The position numbers and the translations under genes were made by a program. Shown in pieces: positions 34,724 through 44,500 of a stretch of 64,000 nt of DNA. Below the pieces are notes generated by a model, which had not been told where the DNA came from, did not search any database, and saw only the letters and a list, made by a program, of their open reading frames with translations. The stretch lies in the NCBI GenBank assembly GCA_964596165.1, contig CAZQTW010000015.1:33602-97601 (forward strand), read 5' to 3'. Every line of letters begins with the position of its first letter. Position 1 is the stretch's first letter. The DNA comes from CAYUQT01 sp964596165. GTDB lineage: Bacteria; Planctomycetota; Phycisphaerae; UBA1845; JAFGLZ01.

Positions 34724-37192
34724 TTACGCACCGGGGCGCTGCTTGGCGAAATACTCCGTGGTCAGCTCGTCCGGAGCAATCGCTCGCTTGGGCAACCGAC
34801 AGGAACCGTCGGACGTGCAAGTCGCCTCGATGAGAATCGGCTCACGGCCGAACGTCGCGTTGCCGTGGGCCATCTTGCCGGACTCGTCCACGAAGAAGTC
34901 AGCCCGCTTGCCGTCGATCGTAACCTGCTCGATCCCCCTACCGCCTGTCCCGATGAACACCGTGTCCAACAGCCCGGGCGGTCCGAAGAGCCTGAGTGAG
35001 AGCCTGGACGCCTGGCCGTCCCAGGTCTCCGAGATTCGCTTGCCGCCCCATTGGTGATAGACGGCGCCCTCGGGCGATTCGCGGATATAGAAGAGCTTCA
35101 GTTGGCGAGCAGCGAGTGCCATATCGGTGAAATGCCTGGGCAGTTCACTTCCGGCTACGATGACGGCGGTTCGCAGGTTGACGTCGTACACAACGTAGCG
35201 GCGATCCGGCGCCAACGAGAGCTTGTCCGGCTGATGGAAGACCAGCGACGTCTTCGTGGCCGTCTTGCCCATGTTGGCCAGTACAACGAGCGTGTCGTTC
35301 CACACCCGATTGCGGTAGAGCGTGGCATACGTGTTCGGCGCCGTGGCGGCAAACATCTCCTTGGACCGGGCGAAGTAGTACGGCTCGGACTCGTACATCC
35401 CAAAGTAGTACTGGGCGCGGTTGTACGTTCCGACGAACACGGGCTCGATCGGTTTCACTCCGGCGGCGTAGGGAAACTTCTTCGGCCAGAGCCGCCAGTC
35501 GAGGTAGCAGTATTGCCCGCCGCCGGTCAGCAAATCGAAAGCGTATGCGATCTCCGCGCCGCATCGTGTGGTTTCGGAATCGCCCGCGAACAAGCTACCT
35601 TGGGCCTCCATGTTCTTGAAAGACCCATACGTGTCCCAATAGACCTCGACCGAAGGAAAGCTGTAGCCCTCGCCGAAGAGATGGCAGTCGAACGCCGAAA
35701 TGGCCGGCAGAATGAAACCCATGCTGCAGTGGTCGATCAGTACCGCGTGGGGGCACTTCGACAGCAGCACCTGCCTCCGACGCCAGTTCATGTCGTGCAG
35801 CTCGATGAGGCAGTCGTAAACCTTCTGCGGATGCCCGTGTTCCTTCCAGAGTGTGCAGTTGGCGTAGGGCAGGTTGTCGTCGATGTACATGCCGTCGACA
35901 GGATACTTCTCCAGCATTCGGGTCTTGCACCGAATTCGGTAGTCGGCCAGGCCGTTGGGCGAGGCTAGACAGGTCGCCAGCGTGTCGCAGTAGGGGTCCA
36001 TCTCGGCTTTGTACTTGCCGCCGTAGTTAAACCCTTGCCAGAGCGACCACTTGCCGGCGGCCTGAAGGTCAGCCACACCTTGGGCACTGGCATACATGAG
36101 GTCGGCATTGGCGGTCCAGATGAACAGCATGCCCGCGTCGTGGCCCGGCTTGAGCCCCCGATCGAGTTCACCGGAGGGAGGGCGGGCTTGTCCGGCGGTT
36201 CGGAGGCGCGGCATCTGAAAGAGTGTGAAGCCGAGCCGAGCGGCCGTGAGGATCTCCTCATCGGTTGGGTAGGGGTGTTTCTGATCCCCGACCCAGATGA
36301 ACATCCGAAGGTCGCGCCACCTCGGGTGCGGCAGGCGATTCGGCGCCACCGAAAGCCCGACGCGGAACGTGAATTCCTTGCCTGAAGGCAGCATGTAGGC
36401 TGCTCCGCCCGCGCCGATGTGTACGATGTGCTGGGTGAGAACAACCGACGCCTGATTGCCCTTCTTCTCGTCAACGCGAAGCGAGGCCGTGTCGATCTTG
36501 TCCGACGAGCGGTGAATGCCTCCTCTGTCGGTGAAGATCGCCAGCGCCGCCTCGGAGCTGAAGACCTCCAGGCAGGACGTGAGCGTCGCCAGGCCTACGG
36601 CCTTTCCGGCCTCCGGCACGGCACCCTTGTAGCAGTCCGTGCCGTTGGTGTCCCGGCGCTTGTGCAGATACTGGCCGAACAGCCCGGTCGCGCCGACCTG
36701 GTAACTGATCCCCCGTTGGATCGCCAGGTCCTTCTTCGGTTTGAGCGTGAACTCTGCAACGACCACGCCGTCGTTATAGAAGGTGCTGCGCACCGTGTAG
36801 GTAAGATCGGACCCTAAGCCGCCCGCCGTGGCTAAGATCACCTTGTCCTTTCCCTGGGCGACGATTTGTGTGGCGCCGCCAGTAGCGGTGGACAGGCGGA
36901 GGTCGTCGATAAGCAGGTCGGCCGGTCCACGCAGTGTAGCCACGACGTGTCCCTGGCGGGCCGCATCGAGGCCGACGATCGCCCCGGTCGCCTGGTCGAC
37001 GGTGTATCGGAACGTGGGCCCTTGAATGACGATCTTCGAGCCCTCGGTCGAGCAGGTCAGATCTTCGGACGGCAGCGGCCTGCGAAGGACCTCGATGATC
37101 GTCTCGCTGACGGGCGAAGCGGTCAGGGCTGTTCTGGCAGTCATCACCAGGGTCGACGCGATCGCGATGAGGCAGGCGAATCGTGTGTTCAT
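34724..37192 (-). CDS. Large secreted glycoside hydrolase-like protein (TIM barrel)
   Basis: 822 aa; GAGGAG lies 8 nt before ATG 37192. Signal peptide RFACLIAIASTLVMTARTALTA. Residues about 40-310 form an N-terminal beta-super-sandwich (FRYTVDQATGAIVGLD, TYTVRSTFYNDGVVVAEF). Residues about 320-630 look like a TIM barrel: GFTLFQMPRL, KYPVDGMYIDDNLPYAN with the acidic pair typical of a catalytic strand end, and LIDHCSMGFILPA. A C-terminal sheet domain follows. Overall it resembles the DUF6259/GH36-type architecture, but I cannot name the family with confidence. Likely exported. Confidence 0.65.
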   Translation of the reverse strand: MNTRFACLIAIASTLVMTARTALTASPVSETIIEVLRRPLPSEDLTCSTEGSKIVIQGPTFRYTVDQATGAIVGLDAARQGHVVATLRGPADLLIDDLRLSTATGGATQIVAQGKDKVILATAGGLGSDLTYTVRSTFYNDGVVVAEFTLKPKKDLAIQRGISYQVGATGLFGQYLHKRRDTNGTDCYKGAVPEAGKAVGLATLTSCLEVFSSEAALAIFTDRGGIHRSSDKIDTASLRVDEKKGNQASVVLTQHIVHIGAGGAAYMLPSGKEFTFRVGLSVAPNRLPHPRWRDLRMFIWVGDQKHPYPTDEEILTAARLGFTLFQMPRLRTAGQARPPSGELDRGLKPGHDAGMLFIWTANADLMYASAQGVADLQAAGKWSLWQGFNYGGKYKAEMDPYCDTLATCLASPNGLADYRIRCKTRMLEKYPVDGMYIDDNLPYANCTLWKEHGHPQKVYDCLIELHDMNWRRRQVLLSKCPHAVLIDHCSMGFILPAISAFDCHLFGEGYSFPSVEVYWDTYGSFKNMEAQGSLFAGDSETTRCGAEIAYAFDLLTGGGQYCYLDWRLWPKKFPYAAGVKPIEPVFVGTYNRAQYYFGMYESEPYYFARSKEMFAATAPNTYATLYRNRVWNDTLVVLANMGKTATKTSLVFHQPDKLSLAPDRRYVVYDVNLRTAVIVAGSELPRHFTDMALAARQLKLFYIRESPEGAVYHQWGGKRISETWDGQASRLSLRLFGPPGLLDTVFIGTGGRGIEQVTIDGKRADFFVDESGKMAHGNATFGREPILIEATCTSDGSCRLPKRAIAPDELTTEYFAKQRPGA

Positions 37193-37325
37193 AGTCGATT
37201 CTCCTCAGGGCAGGTCTCAGTCAAGGAACAATAGCGGACTCACACCCAGGCTTCCACTGCTTGAGCAAAAACATCGGCCCTGCACGACAAGCCTGAAGTC
37301 TCTTCTGTCGCCTGATGAACGCGCA

Positions 37326-39470
37326 TCAACGTGTTGTCGGCGGAACCAGCGGTAGCTTCAGCCACGCTAGGCCGATGTCGCGCTTCATGTGGCTGACGCT
37401 CGTGCCGCCGGGGGCATCATATAGAACGGCCAGCCGATTTCCGTGCTTGATGACCGAAGGCATCCCGATGCAGTCAGTACTCCACGTGCAGTTCTTGCCG
37501 TCGAGAACGACGGCCTTGTTTGCCGGATCCCACGTGTTCAGGTCCTTCGACCAATAGACCCACACCGCATCCGTGTACTCGCCGCGCCGGTCCAAACCGA
37601 TGTGATTCGTGAAGATGAACCAAGTCTTGTTCGCCTCCTCAAAGTAGAGGGAGCTGTTCTCGACCTGTTCGGCCAGGGGGACGATCGGCTTGCGGTCCGG
37701 TCGCCACGGACCGTCCAGATCCTTCGTTCGGGCGATCGACAGCGTCCGGAGGATCGGCTTGTCCGTCGACGCGCTGAAGAACATCAGATACTCGCCGCCC
37801 TGCTTGAGGACATGCCCGGGACTAGCCGTAGCCGAGTAATACGTGTCCGGCTCTGTCCGGAACGGAATCACGCCGCGCTGCTTAATCCACGGACCGGCGG
37901 GCGAGGTCGCCTTCGCCTTCCGCGTCAAATAGGGAAACGATGGGATCCGGTCGGGTGGGGGGGTCGTGTTCGGGGAGGCGAGATAGTACATGTGCCATTC
38001 CTTGCCGTCGAAGTACACCCACGGCGACGTGGCCGTTCCGGAGTCATCCTCGCCCGGCTTGCCCAGTTCGAGCACGGGGCCCTTCTTGACCCAGTTTATG
38101 AGGTCCTTGCTGGTGGCCAGACAGGCCAGCCAACCGGTCGGGCCGGCGCCGTCGTAGTGCAGGTAGTATGTCCCTTCGTGCTCGTACACGATCGCCTCAC
38201 GAGCGCCGTAGACATCACACTGGTTCGGGCCGTCGCCATGGCGGAGGACACGACCGGTGTCCTCCGCGTCCATTCGATACCTGGCCGGGGGGCGGCCGTC
38301 AGGGTATGTCTTGACCGCCACTCCGCCGGGCGACGCCGCAGCCGGTGGAAAGACCGACTTGATCGCCTCGAGGTAGGCCATCTTGTGGACGGTATCGGGC
38401 TCGAGATAGCTGCCCTCGGTCCATTCGTTCCACGCGTTGATCGTGAAGATCCTGGGACCGGTCTTCTGTTCGTCCAAAAACGCCTTGACCCGCTGAAGCG
38501 CCTTCTCGAACTCGGCAGGCGTGTTGCCAGTAACGGTCTTGCCCCAGGCGAACCGCGGCGTGTTGTCCCAGCCCATGCTGACGTTCGGGAAGTAGGGCAC
38601 CGACCACTTGGCCTTGAGCTTGTCCCACATGTCATAAGATTTTTGAGCCCACTGATCGTACGGTGTGTGCTCCGGCAGGCCGGTATGGTGGACCCAGCAA
38701 TAGGAGGTCACGCTGTCGAACCCCAGCGCCTGGATCATCTCGTTGTCGAGCTTGCCCCAGCCCACGGCGTTGAGGTGCACGCCCGGCAGGCCGGCCGCCT
38801 TGACCTTCGCGCGGAAGTCGTCAAGCGCCGCCCGCGCCTTGTCCCGGCCGCCCAACCCGTCGATCAGCGTCCACACTTCGTAGATCGAGAAGTAGGGCTT
38901 GCCGTCGATCTTCCAGTAATTCGGTTGTGTGAAGTAATGCCGAACAACGTAATCCATCGCCTTGTCGAAAGTCTGTCGGCTGACGGTGCCGGGATAGAGC
39001 AACTTCGGCGCCACGTCCTTTTTGGCCGGGAAGATGTCGATCCAGTCGTGGTTGGCCCACATCAGGGCGAACTGGATTCGACCTCGGTTCGGCGCGGTGA
39101 GAAACCCTTTGTCCAGTGCCCGATCGAGGAACGGACCGATCTCGTGCCAGTACCAGTCGAAGATGAACGTCGTCACGCCGTGATCGGCGGCCGCGTCGAT
39201 CTTCTTGGCCATCGCCTGGAGGTTGGATTCATCTTCATAACCCCAAAGGGGCACCTTGGGCTGAAGGTGGCCCGCATACTGCGGAACGCCGGCCTTGATC
39301 AGCGTCCACTCCGTCCACCCCTTGCCCAACCGCGCATCGTTTCTCGGCTCGGGGTGATAACCGGGGAAGTAGTAGACCGCCACCTCGTATTGCGTCGAGC
39401 CGCCCGCGGCCTGTCCGTTCGACATCGCCTGGAACACGACCGCCGCGCCGACAAGCAGAGAATGTCTCAT
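37326..39470 (-). CDS. Secreted fusion of WbsX (GH99-like) domain and GH43-like beta-propeller
   Basis: 714 aa from ATG 39470, which has GGAGG 7 nt upstream and begins the signal peptide (HSLLVGAAVVFQAMSNGQA). Residues about 25-375 form a WbsX domain nearly parallel to the protein at 12152: VAVYYFPGYHPEPRNDARLG, GWTEWTLI, GVTTFIFDWYWHEIGP, INAWNEWTEGSYLEPDTV. Residues about 400-714 are a five-bladed GH43-like propeller: YGAREAIVYEHEGTYYLHYD, SKDLINWVKKGPVL, TSPWVYFDGKEWHMYYLA, YSKDLNT-type blades, and NSSLYFEEANKTWFIFTNH. Two putative glycosidase modules on one chain suggest concerted attack on one glycan. Confidence 0.8.
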   Translation of the reverse strand: MRHSLLVGAAVVFQAMSNGQAAGGSTQYEVAVYYFPGYHPEPRNDARLGKGWTEWTLIKAGVPQYAGHLQPKVPLWGYEDESNLQAMAKKIDAAADHGVTTFIFDWYWHEIGPFLDRALDKGFLTAPNRGRIQFALMWANHDWIDIFPAKKDVAPKLLYPGTVSRQTFDKAMDYVVRHYFTQPNYWKIDGKPYFSIYEVWTLIDGLGGRDKARAALDDFRAKVKAAGLPGVHLNAVGWGKLDNEMIQALGFDSVTSYCWVHHTGLPEHTPYDQWAQKSYDMWDKLKAKWSVPYFPNVSMGWDNTPRFAWGKTVTGNTPAEFEKALQRVKAFLDEQKTGPRIFTINAWNEWTEGSYLEPDTVHKMAYLEAIKSVFPPAAASPGGVAVKTYPDGRPPARYRMDAEDTGRVLRHGDGPNQCDVYGAREAIVYEHEGTYYLHYDGAGPTGWLACLATSKDLINWVKKGPVLELGKPGEDDSGTATSPWVYFDGKEWHMYYLASPNTTPPPDRIPSFPYLTRKAKATSPAGPWIKQRGVIPFRTEPDTYYSATASPGHVLKQGGEYLMFFSASTDKPILRTLSIARTKDLDGPWRPDRKPIVPLAEQVENSSLYFEEANKTWFIFTNHIGLDRRGEYTDAVWVYWSKDLNTWDPANKAVVLDGKNCTWSTDCIGMPSVIKHGNRLAVLYDAPGGTSVSHMKRDIGLAWLKLPLVPPTTR

Positions 39471-39543
39471 GCGATGACCTCCATAGGGATCGTGCCGCTC
39501 TTCTCGTCTGTCCCGCCTCCGACGTGAGGGGCCCGCAGAGTGG

Positions 39544-40359
39544 TCATGATTCCCGGATCGGCACCTCGACCAGATCGCCCGCATGTCCGGCTGCCGGGCG
39601 ACCTTCCTCCTTCGCTTCCAGATGGCCGAGACGATGTTGGCGCACGAACTGCTGGACGATCTTGACCAGCGCGACGACCGCGAGCGTGCTCTGCACGATG
39701 AGGATGTGGTACCACTTGAACTGGCCCCAGATCGTCACGCCCGCCAGTCCGGCGTAGCGCACCCATCGACCGAGATAGTAAGCGAAGAAGTAAGGTAGGC
39801 GCGGGTAGCGATAGGTAATTGCCAGCCAGCGGAGGATATCCACCGGGATAGGGATAAAGCTGAACAGCACGATCGTCCAAAACGGCCGTATGCCAAACCA
39901 CCTCGCCGCGACCGCGTAGAATCGTGTCCGGCGAATCTTGGCCACACCGCCGTAGCGTAGGATGAAGGTGAAAATGTGGTATTCGTTGAGGTTGGCCATC
40001 GCCGTGCAGAACGCGCCCACACTGGCGACGGCCATCATCCGCTCGACGGCGTGATGACTCAGGTTCAGTTCGGCGGCGACATAGTTGCTGGCCATCATCA
40101 TCACGATCCACGTCGTCGGCGCCGGAAAGAATGTGCAACACAGCGACATGTAGAACATGTAGAGGGCCGACAGCCAGATCGCCATCCCGATCCGGCTGCC
40201 CGCTTCGTAACCTTCCAGCCCGAGGCGCGAGACGACCGTCAGCGCGGCCAGCCACGCCACGAAGCCGATGAACCACCATCGCAGGTTCAGCCCGTCGTCG
40301 CGATGAGGCGGCGGGGCGAACAGCGAGCGGCCGATCTTATTGATCCAGGAATCGCCCAT
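39544..40359 (-). CDS. Multi-spanning membrane protein (VTT/DedA-like)
   Basis: 271 aa; about six hydrophobic segments (WWFIGFVAWLAALTVVS, IWLSALYMFYMSLCCTFF, the middle IVMMMASNY, then FWTIVLFSFIPIPVDILRWL, and AGLAGVTIWG, HILIVQSTLAVVALVKIVQ). The pattern FSFIPIPVDILRWLA with RYPRLPYFFAYYLGRWVRY resembles the VTT/SNARE-associated family. The start overlaps the ABC ATPase stop by 23 bp, which means coupled translation. It could act with that ATPase or be an independent lipid-handling protein; the sequence does not decide. Confidence 0.65.
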   Translation of the reverse strand: MGDSWINKIGRSLFAPPPHRDDGLNLRWWFIGFVAWLAALTVVSRLGLEGYEAGSRIGMAIWLSALYMFYMSLCCTFFPAPTTWIVMMMASNYVAAELNLSHHAVERMMAVASVGAFCTAMANLNEYHIFTFILRYGGVAKIRRTRFYAVAARWFGIRPFWTIVLFSFIPIPVDILRWLAITYRYPRLPYFFAYYLGRWVRYAGLAGVTIWGQFKWYHILIVQSTLAVVALVKIVQQFVRQHRLGHLEAKEEGRPAAGHAGDLVEVPIRES

Positions 40360-41011
40360 CTTTCATGTAAACGACGCGATCGACCGACGCCGCGCAGTGC
40401 TCGTTGTGGGTGATCATCACGACGGTCTGACCATCCTGACGGTTCAGCTCGTGCAGGAGGCGGAGCACGTGGGCGGCGTTGTCGGAATCGAGATTGCCGG
40501 TGGGTTCGTCGGCCAGGAGGATCACCGGTCGGCAAGCAAGGGCCCTCGCGATCGCGACCCGTTGCTGTTCGCCCATCGACAGGGCTCCCGGCTTTCGGTG
40601 CAGCTTGCCGGACAATCCGAATCGTTCGAAAAGGGCGTCGACCGTTCCGTCCGGTTTGAGTCCTCGCAATCGCATCGCCAGACGGACGTTGTCGGCGGCC
40701 GACAACACCGGCAGGAGATTGAATCGCTGGAAGACAAACCCGATCTTCTCCCGCCTCAGTTCCGTGCGGCGGGCATCCGAAAGGCCCGTGGTCTCATGAC
40801 CGTCGATCCGAATCGATCGCGCCTGCGTGGGACGCGCCATCAGGCCCAGGATATTCAGCAGCGTCGTCTTCCCGCACCCGCTGGGGCCCATGACCAACAC
40901 GAACTCACCCCGGGCGACCTCGATGTTGAGGCCGTGCAACACCGGCGTGGTCACCGACCCCGTGCGGTAACTCATGTGGACATCGACTGCGCTGAGAATG
41001 GAGTCGGGCAC
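40337..41011 (-). CDS. MacB/LolD-type ABC transporter ATPase (orphan)
   Basis: 224 aa single ATPase domain. Walker A GPSGCGKTT near residue 42, Q-loop VFQRFNLLPVL, signature LSMGEQQRVAIARAL near 144, Walker B VILLADEPTGNLD and H-loop VMITHNEH. The LLPVLSAADNV and NLDSDN features are those of the MacB/LolD/FtsE group, which works with an FtsX-fold permease. No such permease is adjacent; instead the downstream gene encodes an unrelated membrane protein overlapping by 23 bp. Confidence 0.9.
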   Translation of the reverse strand: MPDSILSAVDVHMSYRTGSVTTPVLHGLNIEVARGEFVLVMGPSGCGKTTLLNILGLMARPTQARSIRIDGHETTGLSDARRTELRREKIGFVFQRFNLLPVLSAADNVRLAMRLRGLKPDGTVDALFERFGLSGKLHRKPGALSMGEQQRVAIARALACRPVILLADEPTGNLDSDNAAHVLRLLHELNRQDGQTVVMITHNEHCAASVDRVVYMKDGRFLDQ

Positions 41012-41067
41012 CCAGATCTCCCCTTCACACGGCGCACTGCCGTTTCGAATGCGCCTGCAAACCGACC

Positions 41068-41095
41068 ATCATAGAACATGAGACAGGCAATGCAA
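41068..41095 (-). promoter_or_regulatory. Promoter candidate of the ABC ATPase gene
   Basis: TTGCAT (41090-41095), 16-nt spacer, TATGAT (41068-41073) on the minus strand; about 50 nt leader to ATG 41011. The same TTGCAT-16 spacing is seen before the SPFH gene at 61100. Confidence 0.5.
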
Positions 41096-41588
41096 CACCA
41101 GCCGAATGTCCGACAAGGACCTGTTTGGCCTCGTCTCCTGTCCCGATCGGACCGCGAAGACACCCAAGAACACTCATCAGGGACGGGCGACGTGTCTTCT
41201 GCCCTGGGATGTGGACCAAGAGGGCCGGAATTCCCGAATCGGGGTTTAGGCGACGGCGATAGAAGCAGAGTCACCTCCGCATTGAACCCCGGGCAAACCG
41301 TCGCACGTCACATCGCATGCGGGATTCATCGGGGGCGCGAACGGGATGTCCTGCGCGAGGCGCGGTGATTTCAAAGCAGGCTGACGAAGCACGAGTTGAG
41401 GCTCCGTCTCTTGCGCAAGAGCTCGACAGCCCCTCGGGGGCGCATGCCGCGCGCGTTCGCACGATCACGGAGTGTCTCGAACCGAATTGGAGGCGTCGCC
41501 AACAATGAGCGTTGTGGAGCGGGTTTCACGTGCCAGCGTCCCGCGCGCTGTGATCCGAACCGCGTTGCGCAAACGACCGGTCCTTCTC
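41096..41588. other. Gene-free region
   Basis: Most of a 577-bp gap upstream of the ABC ATPase. It holds a perfect 14-bp palindrome (CTCTTGCGCAAGAG, 41408-41421) that could be a regulator site. A plus-strand frame from 41078 gives no recognisable protein. Nothing else seen. Confidence 0.45.
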
Positions 41589-44500
41589 CTACAACGGCTT
41601 AAACCCCAACCCGATCATCTCGAACGGCCGGAATTCCAGCTCGATCCCGCCGTCCTTGACCGGGACATCGCCCAGCGGTTCGCCCAGGACGTTGACCCGC
41701 CGGACAGCGTTCACCTGCCAGGGGGCGGTAAAGCGGATCATCGCCTTCGTGGCCTTGCCCTCAAACTCCCGCAGACGCATCACCACGCCGTCACCCTGTC
41801 GTGCCCACGTCAAGCCGGTCATCATGACGTTGGCGGGCGCGATTTCGATCACGCCGCCCTGGGCGGCCTGTTGGCTGCCCGGGCGACCGGACGGCAGATA
41901 GACCACCGGCAGCGGCATGCAGTAATCCACGGCAAACCGGTGCGCCGACGTGACGGGCTGCTCCGGCTTCGGCCGCGAGGTCAGCGAGAACTCGAAGATC
42001 AGCTCGCCGCCCTGCGAGGCAAGGAAGTTCGTGAACCAATAGTTGTTGAAGAGCCACATGTAGAAGACCGGACCCGGCGGCGTCAGCGTCTCCTGGTACT
42101 GCCCGGTGTGGATGTCGCCGATCTGCGCCAGCGGCGTCGCGCGGCTCGCCACGATCACGTCCATGCCCGCCGGGGCCTCTTCGCTGATCCGCACGTAGCG
42201 CTGGATCGAGTGGTAGTCCGAGGCCGAACGATCGATCTGCCCCGGCCCCGGCCGGAACGTTCCCCCGACGGCGTCGATGTCGAAGACCGGCTTGTCCAGC
42301 GCGAACGGGAACGACAGATAGCCCGCCTCCGGCGACGTGACCGCGGGTTTGTTGACCGTGAGCTTCACGTCGATCCGCGGCGTCCGGCGATAGAGCGTCA
42401 GTTCGCAATCGACCGTGTGGGCGTCGTCGATCTTGGACCGGATGCGAAGGCTCTTGGTCAGGAACCCGTCGAACCCGCCCGTGATGGCGGCCACCGTCGG
42501 GGTGGCGCGGTCGAACTTCTGGTTCGGCTGGCGCGAGGAGATCATCCCGCGCCCGCGGGGGTCCTTGATCTGCTCGTAGACGTACTGCACCAGGCCGAAC
42601 TTGTCCTTGCCCGCCAGTTCTCGGCCGCTCTTCTTGTCCTTGAGAGAGGCGATGACGCCCGTCTTCGTATCGACCTCCACCCGATAGAAATCATTTTCAA
42701 TGGCGTTGGCGGATCGCTTGAGGTCCGTGGTTACGTCGACCGCCGGCGCGGCCGGATCGATCTTGAGCACGCGATAGCCCAAGGCGGGCACGGGGGGAAC
42801 ATCAATGGCGTAGATCTCGTCGAAGATCGGCGCCCCGCCCAGCTTCTCCGCTGCCACCGGCTTGCCCGTTACCGCATCCACCAGCCGGAACGCCGATCGA
42901 CCGAACGTCGCCGGCGCGGGCACGCGGAACACGTTCACGCCGCCCCGTGGCCACGACGAGGGATTCTCGATCACGAGCACCGGCGCCGTGGTGGCGATGT
43001 CGACCGCTCGCGTCGCCCGCGCGGCATCGTAGATCTGTGCGCTGAGGAACGCCGCCTCACGGGCCTGGGCGGCCTTGTAACCCCACTGCGCCTTGGTCAT
43101 CCAGCTCGCCGGCTGGTCGATGCTGCCGGCAAAGCCCCAGGTGTGCTCGTCGAACAGCAGGGCCCGCAGCATGCAATGATCGATCTTGCTCCTCAGCTCA
43201 CCGAAGGGCTGCGCCGTCGACGAGGACGCCAGGAGCGGTAGCGCCGCGTCGAGTTCCTCGTGGGCCTGACGAATCAGTGACACCTCCTGCACGGCCGAGC
43301 CGTTCCCATCCGCCCACCAATCGCACCACGCCTTGCGAAGCCGCGGCAGCTTGTCGACATTCCCCTCGGCCTCGAGGGCCTCGAAGAACTCGGTGAACGT
43401 CGCCACGCGCAGCTTCGGCCACACGCACCGTTCGTTCCACGACTTCACCACGTCGCACACGGTCGGCGACGGCCAGGCGTCGTCCGTGCCGTATCCGCCG
43501 GTCTGAAGCAGGACGACGTTGTGCGGATAGCCCGCCCGCACGAGGCTATTCAGGTAGTTCGACAACCACTGCTCCGCCTGCGCCGGATCGGTCTGACGCG
43601 CGAGCGGATCGCCCGTCATGTAGTGGTCCCCGCGCCACGCGAGCACCGCCGTGCCGTCCGGCGACTCCCAGTGAAAACCCGTCGGCCGATTGAACGGCCG
43701 GATCGACCGCGTCTCGTTGATACCGGTGGCCAAATACTTCACGCCGCAGCCCGCCAGCAGACGCGGCAGCGACAGCGGAAATCCGTTGACGTCGTTCTGC
43801 GTCGCGGCAACGATCTTGGCCCCCAACACCTGCCGCAACCACGCGATGTCCTGCAGCGAGTGGATCAACACCTCTTCGGTGGCCAGATCGGTCATATTCA
43901 TCGGCAGGGCAGTTATCTCGACCCGCCCGGCGGCAACCGCATCTTTGAGGGCCTGAATCCGCTTCGGACCCCTCAACGCAAGGAATAGGTCGACTCCCCA
44001 CGTCGCCTCGCAGGCCCAACGGAACTTCGCATCCTCGGGATAATCGCTCGTGGCCGCGACGTAGTCCAAGGCCGCGTCGATGTAGTCGGTCTGAAGCTGC
44101 GCGATGGACGCCTGATGGTCCGGGTAGCCCACGTCGGAGTGGGTGTGCTGAACGAGGAAGACCTTCCACGGCCGCGGTGGGGCAATGTCGACCGTCTGAC
44201 GGAGCGTCTGGTCTCCGGCCTTCAGGACCACCTCGGCCTTGCAGGCCGCTTCGACGGGCGGCATCGCCAGCCCGATGCTCCGGCCGCCGATCGGGGCCGC
44301 GGGCACAGACTGCGTCAGCTTCTTGTCGCCCAAGGTCAGCTCGAGCCGGCCGGCCGGCCCGGGCACGTCGATGTGAACGGTCATCTGCTGGCAGGGCCCC
44401 GCAGACGACTTACGGAGGAACGGTTGGACTTCGATTCGCATGGAGGCGGACATTTGCTTTTCCTCGATCTTCTCCAGCCGAACGGCATCGTACAGCATCC

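Noticed and set aside
34555..34833. Small plus-strand ORF (92 codons) starting MNQTACICADA
   Set aside because: No ribosome site, no family, and overlaps the end of the glycosidase-like gene.
37443..39527. 694-codon plus-strand ORF opposite the WbsX-GH43 fusion
   Set aside because: Antisense shadow produced by codon bias; no motif, no ribosome site.
41472..43241. 589-codon plus-strand ORF opposite the GH38 gene
   Set aside because: Arg-rich shadow of the real minus-strand gene.
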